From positions 620,001-684,000 of the forward strand of contig JANFAH010000032.1 of the NCBI GenBank assembly GCA_024663395.1: 64,000 nt of DNA. The letters are read 5' to 3'. Both the position numbers and the translations under genes were made by a program. Source of the stretch: Pisolithus tinctorius (lineage: Eukaryota; Basidiomycota; Agaricomycetes; Boletales; Pisolithaceae). Below are positions 8,626 through 18,966 of the stretch, in pieces (position 1 is the first letter of the stretch; the number at the start of each line of letters is the position of its first letter). Below the pieces are notes generated by a model. It saw only the letters and a program-made list of their open reading frames with translations. It had not been told where the DNA came from and made no database searches.

Positions 8626-10721
8626 TGACATCTAGTGTAAACAATTGTGTTTTTCCAAGTATTTTATGTTTTTCTCATGCAAAATTCCACTTTCTGATAA
8701 GATAAGCATATGGTCATGATTGTACAATCAGGGGCTACAACTTTTATTATGATGATCCATTCCTTGATGGAATGGTCTGTATTTTGGTAGGTGAACCGGT
8801 CTACATAGTACCTATCTCATGTCCAAAGATCAGCCAATCAAAATCTCTGGTTGCTGGGATATAACAGGATTGAAAACAGCCAGAAAACATCCCACCATGC
8901 ATCCCTTACTGGGTGCATGCCATATTTAATACCTCACCTGGATTCCCCATGTCAGCATCTATCTATGTACAAGATTTCAGGGCAGTCCAATTGAAATTGA
9001 GTGAACAGGAATCCAATTACACTTCCCAGATGCGTGGGAAAACTCCAAAAAGCGCAAATAAAATGGTGGAGATTGTCAAAACATATCAAAAACATTTCAT
9101 TGCTCACTCCCCAGTTGGGCTATGACTACCAGAATTGAGGTGTGGCATGCTGGAGCATGCCCCATGAAACTGGCACCATGTGCCTTGCAGTAGCATCCCC
9201 TCAAAGTGACAGAAATGCGAAAGTGGTCCAATGGTACACTTTGCAATGCTCCTCACAAAGCTATAAATCACTACTAGACTTGGTGATCAGATGTGCCCAT
9301 GTGCATTTCTGATGCTTTGAGATGGTGCTACTGCAAGGCACATGGTGCCAGTTTCATGGGGCATGCTCCAGCATGCCACACCTCAATTCTGGTAGTCATA
9401 GCCCAACTGGGGAGTGAGCAATGAAATGTTTTTGATATGTTTTGACAATCTCCACCATTTTATTTGCGCTTTTTGGAGTTTTCCCACGCATCTGGGAAGT
9501 GTAATTGGATTCCTGTTCACTCAATTTCAATTGGACTGCCCTGAAATCTTGTACATAGATAGATGCTGACATGGGGAATCCAGGTGAGGTATTAAATATG
9601 GCATGCACCCAGTAAGGGATGCATGGTGGGATGTTTTCTGGCTGTTTTCAATCCTGTTATATCCCAGCAACCAGAGATTTTGATTGGCTGATCTTTGGAC
9701 ATGAGATAGGTACTATGTAGACCGGTTCACCTACCAAAATACAGACCATTCCATCAAGGAATGGATCATCATAATAAAAGTTGTAGCCCCTGATTGTACA
9801 ATCATGACCATATGCTTATCTTATCAGAAAGTGGAATTTTGCATGAGAAAAACATAAAATACTTGGAAAAACACAATTGTTTACACTAGATGTCACTTCT
9901 CCACAGTTAGATGGAGACTCCCCATACCCACTTGGAGATTCCCCACACCTACTTGGAGATTCCCCACACTTGCTTGGAGATTCTCCCAACTCACTTGGAG
10001 ATTCTCCACACTTGCTTGGAGATTCCCCATACCTGTTTGGAGAATCTCCCAGCCCATTTGGTAAAAGCCTCATTTGGGTCCTTTTTGGTATGGGGAAAGT
10101 CCCATGGATACCCTATTCCAGCTGGAGAAAGCACCATTTGGTGTGGAGAAAGTCCCATGGAGGCCCTATTTCAACTGGAGAAAGCACCATCTGGGTCCTT
10201 TTTGGTGTGGGGAAAGTCCCATGGAGGCCCTATTTAAGCTGGAGAAAGCACCATTTGGGTCTTTTTTTGCATGGAGAAAGGCCCATTAAGGCCCTATTTC
10301 AGCTGGAGAAACTCTCATTCTGGTCTATTTTTGCATGGAGAAAGTCCCATGGAGGTCCTATTTCAGCTGGAGAAACCCCCATTTGGGTCCTTGTTGGCAT
10401 GGAGAATGTCCAATGGAGGTCCTATTTCAGCTGGGGAAACCCTCATTTGGGTCCTTGTTGGCATGGAGAAAGTCCAATGGAGACCCTATTTCAGCTGGAG
10501 AAAGGCCCATATGGACCCCAGTCACTCTGACATATTTGGGGAAACATATATTAATTGTGGAGAAATCCAAGGGGGGCCTGGAGAATCCCCAGGCATGGTG
10601 CTGGAGAAAAAACTTTCCCCACCAGTGGTTGGGGATACCCAACCTGTCAAGACCTCATAGGTATATACATCTGTAGAAATATGTAGACCTAATAGGTCTC
10701 CAAAGGTGGTTGACTGAAGTG

Positions 10722-11402
10722 CCTTGGTACCTCCTTCTCTAGCACCATCTATAGAGCTGTCTTGATTCCTTTTGCATTCCTTTGGAATTCTTGTTTGCTG
10801 GTTATCTCTGCTGGGGGGCTGATTTGGGAAAGTTTGGTTCTCAATGTCTTGTTGAAGTTCTTCCAATCTACCTTACAGTAGTTGCAGGCAGGAGGAATTG
10901 AGGATGGTGTTAGCATGGTTTCAATGCATGTTAATATCAGTAGGTGGTTGGTGTTGGGTCCTCATTCCTCTTCTCTCATGTTGCAGCTGATGAGTCCTTC
11001 CATTGCTGATTCAGTGCAGAACACATTGTCCAGGCATGTCCAGTTACCTGAGGATGAAGACTGGAGTGTTGGTACCCCCTTAGGTAGAGCTTGTATCATA
11101 CCATAGTCCACTGTTAACTCCAGCAATTTCTGAGCTGGTGTGAGGGCCATGGCTGTGAACAGATGGTGGTTGCAGTCTTCATCCCATAGTAGGTGGTGTC
11201 TGTTGAAGTCTCCTATCCACAGCATTTGATCATTCTCTGTTGGGTGTACATTTCTGATTTCAGAGGTGAGGAACACACTCAGCATGTCCATGGTGTCACA
11301 CACCAAAGGTGTTTGGTGATGTGGACATGGATACTGCTGATGAATGGAGATGAAGACTATGGCCCTCATGTGAAGAAAGACAGCCAGAAACATGACAGTC
11401 AT
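10722..11402 (-). pseudogene. LINE fragment: C-terminal half of AP-type endonuclease and start of linker
   Basis: Minus-strand remnant with the endonuclease/exonuclease/phosphatase motif MLWIGDFNRHHLLWDED at about 11190-11240, where Asp, Asn and His are catalytic in AP-endonuclease-type LINE nucleases. It continues through LELTVDYGMIQALPKG and then the linker up to the FB-A insertion point at 10721/10722. Stops such as the TAG near 10754 and frame changes show decay. The N-terminal half of the domain is at 13425-13958, so something has been inserted between the halves. Confidence 0.8.
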
Positions 11403-13424
11403 CCCTCACACAAGAATGAGTTGTCAATGCCAAAGAAAAAAGAAGGAAGCAAGTTAAGTGCCAATAAAAATTCTTAAGTGCCCATGTATGGCATTCCAGT
11501 TTTCAATGTATCTCCACCATTTCTGCAGATACTGACACCATTCCCACATTTGCTTATAGTGCTCAGCCACACAATCCTACCTTCCAAGGTTGGGAAGGAT
11601 CTACACACTCCACACATTTCTACAGCACTCCCTCCAACAGATGCTCATTTTGCTAATTCTTCTGATATGGCTGCCTCTACATCAATCATTTTGCTTGTCC
11701 CTTTCACTAGGGACCATGGCTATGTATATCTACCAGGAGTTCTTACCAGCTTCTATCCTGAAGTGTCCTGGTACATCCCATCCTCATCTGCCCCCTCTCA
11801 GCCCATCCAGCTTGGACAGCATGTTCTTTTTGTCAGTATGACCTCCAGGACATTCTTTGGTCACCTCAGGTCTGTCATTCAGTTAGAAAGGTCTTATGTG
11901 GTCATTTCAGTCTCTCTGGTCCAAGAAGCATATGGATCCTTCCTCCCTGCTCCCTGCAATGTCTTCATACCAATCTCATTCATCATTCTCCCAAGGTTGT
12001 GACAGCTACAGTATAATCTACTGTTCTCCACTCTCCCTGATTGCATCCATGACAAGTATGACACACATTTTGCCCTCTTATTGCAAGATACAACAGAAGA
12101 AGCTCCCCCTTCATCCTCTCTTCCAACAGAGCCTTGTTCATGAAGTTTTTATTTGCTTCACTGAGAGGATAGTTGGGGGGGAAAGTTGCAATCCCCTATG
12201 CTCCTGTCACCCCACAGACCCCCAAAGCTTGACCCCTTTCTGACACCTGACTCACACTGTCTGCTTTTGGATGTACTGTATCAGCATCAGATCAGCACTG
12301 CATCTCTGTCATCCCACCTTGGCCTAGAAGCAATTTAGGGAATGAGATCAGATTTCCTATGAGAAATTGTCTTGGTCAGGAGATAGGGATTGAGGGTTTT
12401 TGTTTTATTTCTTTCTTTTGTTTTCATGTTTTTGTACTGCTGGACTTGGTGGAGAGCAGCCATGTTGCTGACTAAACACATATGCTGTGTTTGCATGAGT
12501 TCAGTTTACTATAGAAGCAATCCATGTCAGAGTCCCTCAGCAGCAGTGTATCTTAGTCTCACACTTTGGCAAGTTTTCAAGGTCAGATATATTACTTTGG
12601 GGAGTATCCAAAGTGCCAGGAGGACTGGCAGAAGGTATAGGACAAACAGAGCTAAGTTTTCCTTTCTAGTTCGCATTTTTACACCTTTTACTACACTTCT
12701 TCTTTTCACAAAACAGAATCCCCCTTTTGGGTCAAGCATTATACTCAACCATCAACTATTTACTATTTCTAGGTTAAGCTTTTACCTATTCCTACAGTGA
12801 TCTCTTTGAGATGTGACATGCACAGCCTCCCCCTAATGCAACTCCAGTGTGCTTCCCCAGTTTCTGACCTTGCTTGACTCATATTTTGAAATTCTGACTG
12901 TCCTTGGCTCACCTGTTGCCAATACTTACCAATCTTTGGACCTTGCTTACTGATTCTTTGCATTTTGGCTTACTTATCCTTACTAATGCTTACCAATGCT
13001 TTCTAAATCAATTACCCACCACTTACATTCCTTACTTATCAGTTACCAATCACTTACCAAGTGTTTACACCTTGTTTTCCATAGGCAATGCCCCTGTACT
13101 GTATATAAATCACTGTACTTAGATAGCTAAAAAAAGAAGACATCAGAGAGCCCCTCTTGCTTGCAATTCATCATCACTCAGTAATTCATTCATCAGCTTC
13201 AATAGTTGAGACTTTATTAAGGGTCTAGCTATCATCTACTTCACTTACATATCATTGTCTATCATCAATTATCTTTGCATCCAGACCTTCCTGGGCTCAG
13301 AATAGCCTAGGACATCAAATTAAGTTATCATCCATCCTTCTGTAGGCTGACAGCAGTCTACTGCATCACAATCCTCTCACTTTCCTGCTCCTTCTTTGTT
13401 AGGAGCACCCCCAAGCCTCAGCAC
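11403..13424. other. Unresolved 2-kb insertion inside the LINE endonuclease
   Basis: This stretch separates the two halves of the LINE endonuclease and has very few CpG. I see no conserved gene; the longest open frames (such as 11478-12002 on plus) resemble nothing I recognise. The right part (about 12780-13400) is LTR-like: CTTACCAAT-type repeats, a TATATAAAT at about 13100, then a pyrimidine-rich stretch. Similar CTTACTAATGCTTA-type sequence occurs near 16640. It may be a solo LTR or other repeat; I could not fix its ends. Confidence 0.4.
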
Positions 13425-13958
13425 TCATCTTTGAGTGTTGTAACTCACAAAAACCTGCCTGAACAAGAGCTTCCACCATCTAGGTACTGCATAGGCACAC
13501 CACCACTCACTCTTATTGTCTTTTGTGTTGGTTTTGGCTGGTTTACACCACTGAACCACACTTTGACTCACAACAGTGTGATTGTATTTGTAGTCATTGC
13601 ATATGTTGAAGAGCACATAGGTGCCCTTTGTAGTTCTCACATGGATTATAACAACATCTGGGGATGGGAACAGAATCTGTTCCCATACATTAGTGCTTAT
13701 TTGGGGATTAATTAAGGTCACTGCTTGGGGCTTGGCATTTAGTGTTGCCCTGGTTGTCAGGTATGCCACTCTCCAGTGGGTGTTGGCATGCATGTTGCCT
13801 ATTTGGTTGATTGGTGGTTCCTGTGGGAATATGACATCCCATTCATCTGCTATAGGGCTATTGATTAGTGAGTGAAGGGCTATGTGAGAGGTATTAAGAT
13901 TCTTTTGCCAGATATGTAGTGTAGTTAGTGTATTGTTGTGTGTATGTTGTTCAGTCAT
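13425..13958 (-). pseudogene. LINE fragment: N-terminal half of AP-type endonuclease
   Basis: Minus-strand remnant starting near 13958. LHIWQKNLNTSHIALHSLIN and then DVIFPQEPPIN match the start of LINE endonucleases, where the glutamine/proline-glutamate segment is near the catalytic Glu. It continues RTTKGTYVLFNICNDYKYNH, after which family similarity stops near 13575; the rest of this frame is probably inserted sequence. Together with 10722-11402 and 7510-7799 it forms the ORF2 of one decayed LINE. Confidence 0.75.
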
Positions 13959-14239
13959 TGGTTATGGGAGGGGTGGAATTTGCATTGCCTGGCTGAGAGT
14001 TCATGACAGGGATGGAGGGGGGGGGCAGGGAGGGGTTGGGTCAGGGTTGGGGCTGAGGGGTGTGGAGTGTTGTGTTGCATGTAGTGGTGCATGAGAGCAC
14101 CTCCTCTTCCTCTGATGTTGTTTCAGCTGCATCTGGGTGGTATTGTGTGGAAGTTTGCCACTTCCTCTAGTGTTGTTTGTCTGAATTGGCTTTGGGCTGC
14201 ATACTGTGGGACTTGGGGTCTCATTGGTACTATGGGGTT

Positions 14240-15963
14240 TGTTAGGCATGGGGGTAGCTCAATGTGGGTCCATTCTCCCAAGGTGGGGAAATATGGCATT
14301 CAGTTTTCTGGGGTTCTTTCACCCATGGCACCACATCTCCTGGTGAGGTCAGGGAGATTCTATCAGTGCTGGTATGGGAGTCATTCTGCAATTGATGCAG
14401 TAATTTGTGGCAGAATTGCATTCTTGCATGCAATGGGCCTGAGTGCAAACACCACATGTGTCTGCATTTTTCTGGCAGTCTCTGGCAAGATGTCCAATGT
14501 GTTGGCATCTGAGGCATCTAACTGGCTCCTTCCTGTCCTTGTGTGGTTGTAGCCTGTCAAGGCCCCAGTAGAGGCCATCTCTGAGTAGTTGGTTAGTGAT
14601 TTTGGGAGAGGTGAGGGAGACTAGTGCATGTGCTACTCATTGATTGGGGGAGTGTTTGGCCAGGTCTTTGATCCATTTAATTTGTGCAATTGATTCATGC
14701 AGGATGTTGTTCTCACTTTCCATACCATGGAGGGTGTCTGGGAGCTCCATGTTGGTTGAGATAGGGAGGAATGGGATCACTATGTTGTAGTGACAGTTTT
14801 TGATTGTGACCTTGCCACCTAGTTTTGTGAGGAAAGCTGCTTTGTTGATGGGTTCCTTGATCCATGCTATGGCTTCATGGGTGTTTAGCTCTAAAAGTAT
14901 ACTGTTGTTGTGTAGTTGCATGATCAGCTTGAGCTGTAGATCAGGGCTGTCAGCTTCTTCTATGGCCTCTAGGGCCAATTTGATCACTTCTATGATGGAC
15001 TCCCTTGATGATGAGCTGTTGAGGGTGGGGTGGTTACTGTTTGGGTTGATCAGTAATTGTCCTTCTTTTATTGCAGCATGGGCCTTAGCATGTTCCAGTG
15101 ATAGGCATTTGCCCAGTGGGATCTGGTTGGAGTTGGCTGCTGTCATTGCTAGGGCATCTCTGTAAGGCATATGGGTTGTGGTGGGGGGTGTGTAATTCTT
15201 GAGCAGGTTTTTCATGTCTTCCATCATCATCTTCATCATACTTATGTCCATGATTAGGTTCTGGACTTCCCCTTCTAAGCAGTGAGTGTCTGCACTATTG
15301 GTCATGTTGGCAATTGATTCTATTCTTTGGGCATAGTTGTTGTTCAGCAAGGTTGCACTCTCATTGACTTTTTCTAGTTTTTTGGCAGTTGATAATATCT
15401 TGGCAATCTGGGGAGAGATGGCAGCAACTACTGAGTTTTCTATGTTGCTTGATACTGCCTTGATGACAGTTTCAGCCATTGCCAATGCTGCTAATTCCCT
15501 GACCAAGTATGCCATGGATCTGATGGCTGATCTTAACATGTTATTTACTCCTTTAGTTTGCAATATGTAGAATAGTGTGTGCAAGATATGTTTGGGTGTG
15601 GCTGGTTCACCTTGGACCATGTATAGCTGGTCCAGGTATGCTCTGGCCAAATCAGCATTTTGTATCTCAGCTTCTGGATTGTTAACAATTTTATCTAATG
15701 AGAAGCTGCCACTTCTAGTGGACTTGCCAGCTAGGCTGGGGCCTGACATATGAGGTGCTTGCAGGGGTCCTGGCATGGTGTGGGAATTTGACCTCAAGGA
15801 CATTTGTCCTGCCAAGGTCATGTAGTGGGGGATATGAAGTGTCAGAGGTGCTGGGTATGGTTATTGTACTGGGTTGTGATTCTGGGGATTGGTGGGGTGT
15901 TTGTTTTTTGTCACTTTGTCTGTGATGAGCTCTACTTTTTACTTTTCCTAACTGGTGCAACAA
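14240..15963 (-). pseudogene. LINE ORF1 (Gag-like protein with zinc knuckles)
   Basis: Minus-strand ORF1 of the same Tad-like LINE, read in at least three frames. It starts near 15963, shifts frame near 15800, then runs open for 394 codons (15821-14637). That part contains NADLARAYLDQLYM, a long helical region suggestive of coiled coil (residues about 120-230) and a C-terminal part with EAIAWIKEP. After another shift, CLRCQHIGHLARDC and CGVC-type knuckles appear at about 14390-14520. Such ORF1 proteins bind element RNA. The frameshifts make it a pseudogene, though long parts are still open. Confidence 0.8.
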
Positions 15964-16019
15964 GTCCTGAAAAAAAAAAATGGGGTCCTAGTCAGGGTGC
16001 CAGGTGGAGTGGAGTCAAG

Positions 16020-16535
16020 GAGCACTCAAAGCCCCAGTTGATACAGGAGAACTCTGCTCTGGAGTCAACCAGTGCAGTGGTGTTAACAACTTTCTTTGTC
16101 TTCTCTGATGTGTAAAGGGAAATAGGGATCTGCATAGTACATTTCAGAGTAGAGGATACTAGTACAGGTGCAACAGAGAAAGAACTGTCATTATCACCAG
16201 GAACATCTGGCATCAACTCAGAGTTCCCTACTAAAAATCCTTTCCTAAAAGCCCAGCAGTGTTTACCAAGGCATCAAGTCTGGGGTCCCAGAACTTGAGC
16301 CAGAAAGCTAACTACTGTACAAGGATGGACAATGAGGTGTCCACAGGTCACCAAGCTAACTATGCTATTGGTTGAACAATAACAACATATGTCTTCAATG
16401 AGGCATGAGAAGTAAATGCTACTGGTGGAGGTAAAAGGCTGTCAAACAGAGAGAAGAACAGCCTCAAAAGGAAAAGTAAGTCCAACAGAACAGAATGAGG
16501 CATACAGCAAGTGAAAACAGGGGCAAAACATAACA
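16020..16535 (-). mobile_element. Decayed, internally deleted relic of the gypsy-1 family
   Basis: On the minus strand, 16535 down to about 16260 matches the first 280 bp of the gypsy-1 LTR (it starts TGTTATGTTTTGCCCC where gypsy-1 has TGTTACGTTTCACCCC). It then jumps to the end of gag and the protease (16250-16020; ALVDSRAEFSCINWGF, so the active-site DSG is now DSR). CpG sites of gypsy-1 are mostly TG or CA here. About 1.3 kb of LTR end and gag is deleted. It is an old copy altered mainly by CpG decay. Confidence 0.85.
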
Positions 16536-16701
16536 CTCATATGAAGTATGATTTCAGTTGAGCCTGACCCAGCCTCATACCCAGTCTGCCCTCATCTCTG
16601 TCCCAGTCTTTGGTTGTCTTTGTCATGCCTTACTAATGCTTAATCTTACCAATTGTGTTACCAATCTTTGTGAGACCAGCATTACTGGTCTCTGAACTAT
16701 A

Positions 16702-16918
16702 CAGTGAGGGACAAAAGTGTTGCAATGTTTGTGAGGTGTGACTTGTTGCTGATGTAGCTCAGGCTATTCTGCACTGATAATCATGATACCTATACCATTG
16801 GAAAGGGCTGACTCTAAGCTTTCCAGGGCACTAAGGCTCAGTCAAAACAAAGCAATACATGCTGAGATACACCCTATTCTTTCTGAAAAGTGCATTGCAA
16901 CACTTTTGTCCCTGACTG
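16702..16918 (+). repeat. 217-bp MITE-like unit forming the outer end of the mariner palindrome
   Basis: Begins CAGTGAGGGACAAAAGTGTT and ends with the inverted copy AACACTTTTGTCCCTGACTG at 16918, so each arm tip is itself a small inverted-repeat element. The mirror unit is 18055-18271. The larger element may be a composite of two MITEs. Confidence 0.7.
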
Positions 16919-18054
16919 GTGAAATCATGAAATGTGACCTTTTGATGGAATTGAGGGCATGGAGGATGGGAAAAAATGATTACATAATCAACCACATGAT
17001 CTTCCAGATGATTTGTCAGCATTTAAACAATGACAAACATTGGACTTGTACCATTAACCCTCCCTCTTTTACCACAACTCATGAAATCATCTCTCTAGCT
17101 CACATGGTCATTTTCTCAAGGAATTCTTATCAAATACTGGTGGCCACCACAGTGTCATCAGTATAACATGCTCTCAGAACCATCAGTCCCTTAAAAAACC
17201 TGCTGTTAGTCATTTCCTGGACTGTTTCCCCCCCCATGCCTGATGTGTTCTGGGACTAATCAGTACTTGGAAGGCTGAAAATGTTATGGAGGTCAATCTG
17301 GCACTTCAGAACATGATGTACAAACCAGTCCCCTCTCAACCAATGCATTTCTGGCACAGGATCACTGATATGGAAGTTGGGGTGAGACAAAACCTCCTTG
17401 TGCTCTGAGCACCATAAGAGGGTTCACTAGATCTTGCTCTGATCTGAACTGTAGATGACTGGGGAAGGATTATTTGGTCATATGTGACCAAAGGCAATAT
17501 TCAGGGCCAGATGGAAGCACAGGATTCTGCTCATGGCAGTTCAGTAGCATATCCTTCTGATGATACCCAGGGGTAAAGAGGATTTTGTCTTGCCCTAACT
17601 TCCATACCACTGTCCCTGTGCCATAAATGCATTGGTTGAGAGGGGACTGGTTTGTACATCATGTTCTGAAGTGCCAGATTGACCTCCATAACATTTTCAG
17701 CCTTCCAAGTACTGATTAGTCCCAGAACACATCAGGCATGGGGGGAAACAGTCCAGGAAATGACTGACAGCAGGTTTTTTAAGGGACTGATGGTTCTGAG
17801 AGCATGTTATACTGATGACACTGTGGTGGCCACCAGTATTTGATAAGAATTCCTTGAGAAAATGACCATGTGAGCTAGAGAGATGATTTCATGAGTTGTG
17901 GTAAAAGAGGGAGGGTTAATGGTACAAGTCCAATGTTTGTCATTGTTTAAATGCTGACAAATCATCTGGAAGATCATGTGGTTGATTATGTAATCATTTT
18001 TTCCCATCCTCCATGCCCTCAATTCCATCAAAAGGTCACATTTCACGATTTCAC

Positions 18055-18271
18055 CAGTCAGGGACAAAAGTGTTGCAATGCACTTTTCAGAAAGAATAGG
18101 GTGTATCTCAGCATGTATTGCTTTGTTTGCACTGAGCCTTAGTGCCCTGGAAAGCCTAGAGTCACCCCTTCCCAATGGTATAGGTATCATGATTATCTGT
18201 GCAGAATAGCCTGAGCTACATCAGCAACAAGTCACACCTCACAAACATTGCAACACTTTTGTCCCTCACTG
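18055..18271 (-). repeat. Mirror 217-bp MITE-like unit of the mariner palindrome
   Basis: Reverse complement of 16702-16918, bounded by CAGTCAGGGACAAAAGTG at 18055 and CACTG at 18271. Confidence 0.7.
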
Positions 18272-18273
18272 TA

Positions 18274-18540
18274 GTTTTCCTCTAGTATATAAGCCTGTAG
18301 ATAGTCAGCCTGTACTCCTTAGTCTGAAATCAACTAAGTCACTCCTGAACTCCTGTCTTGGGCTTGGACTTGAACTGTGACCTTCACAAGGGAATAGCAC
18401 TGTGTTCTCAGTCACTAAGTCCAACCAGTCCACCTTCTGTTCTCACTTCCCCTCTGTTCTCTAGCCTCCCAAGCCTCATGTCCACCCAAGACTCTGGACT
18501 GGTCTTGACCCTGGACACCTGGACTTGACAACTGTACTCA
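18274..18540 (+). other. LTR-like promoter and leader remnant
   Basis: TATATAAG at about 18285 is followed by a pyrimidine-rich stretch resembling an R-U5 region. Joined across the mariner element to 16540-16699, this resembles an LTR U3, but I could not find matching ends or a target duplication. Confidence 0.3.
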
Positions 18541-18625
18541 TTTCCATGCCCAGATTACTTGAATAGGTGAATAAACAGATGTTGTTGCTACTTGTGCATG
18601 ACTGAGATTACTTGCATAGATAACT

Positions 18626-18771
18626 GTGAAGTAGTTTATTGGGTTCATACTTGGCTTGTCAATGATTGCATGATGGATGAAGGACAAGGCTTCCATTGTT
18701 CTAGTACAACCCAAGAACAGTAAAAGATTGCTTTTTCTTGTCAAGTTCAGCATTGGGAGAGTACTACTATA
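18626..18771. repeat. Dispersed block A, copy 1
   Basis: About 145 bp similar to 36074-36220 beside the trehalase; shared stretches include GGCTTCCATTGTTCTAG and TGGCTTGTCA. It lies just downstream of the minus-strand GTPase gene. Function unknown. Confidence 0.75.
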
Positions 18772-18966
18772 GCCTGTATTGAGATGGATTGTCTGGTAGC
18801 TATGATAGCCTGCCCTTAATGTACATGTTACTCTAGCCACTGAATCATCCAGCAGGGGAGTGCTTTGAAGATTGAGAGAAAAGTGTTGAAATTACCACAG
18901 GAGAAAGCATAGGGAGTTGATCATGTATCTAAATGACCAGCTTATGGGCTGAAAGAATTTTTCAAA

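Larger units (their letters stand above)
7800..10721. mobile_element. FB-A: 2.9-kb near-perfect palindromic foldback-like element
   Basis: The left arm 7800 to about 9195 and the right arm about 9326-10721 are reverse complements with essentially no differences that I can see; the translations in both arms are identical. A spacer of roughly 130 bp lies around 9260. Ends are CACTTCAGTCAACC and its complement. CCTTGGTA(C) occurs on both sides (7792-7800 and 10722-10730), an 8- or 9-bp target duplication. Deleting the element and one copy rejoins the LINE frame on the minus strand (EVPR then SHPHPHVKCWW), which proves insertion. No transposase is encoded, so it is non-autonomous. An 8-9 bp duplication fits hAT or Mutator/Foldback-like elements. 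Confidence 0.9.
16702..18271. mobile_element. Palindromic Tc1/mariner-type non-autonomous element
   Basis: Both ends read CAGTGAGGGACAAAAGTGTT inwards, flanked by TA at 16700-16701 and 18272-18273, the target of Tc1/mariner transposases. The arms (16702 to about 17402 and about 17571-18271) are reverse complements with only a few differences, around a spacer of roughly 170 bp. A predicted 127-residue frame appears in both arms but resembles nothing known. No transposase is present, so it would have moved in trans. It interrupts an LTR-like sequence. Confidence 0.88.

Noticed and set aside
7845..10676. Mirrored ORFs (such as 217 codons at 7991-8644 and 9877-10530)
   Set aside because: They lie in the 63-bp and 21-bp repeats of the FB-A palindrome and mirror each other exactly; repeat artefacts.
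11478..12243. Plus-strand ORFs of 174 and 115 codons
   Set aside because: No recognisable domain, unusual composition (His/Ser/Pro-rich), within a CpG-poor insertion in a LINE.
16783..18190. A 127-codon ORF present in both arms of the mariner palindrome as a transposase
   Set aside because: Too short, with no DD(D/E) or HTH motif; it is duplicated because the arms are mirrored.
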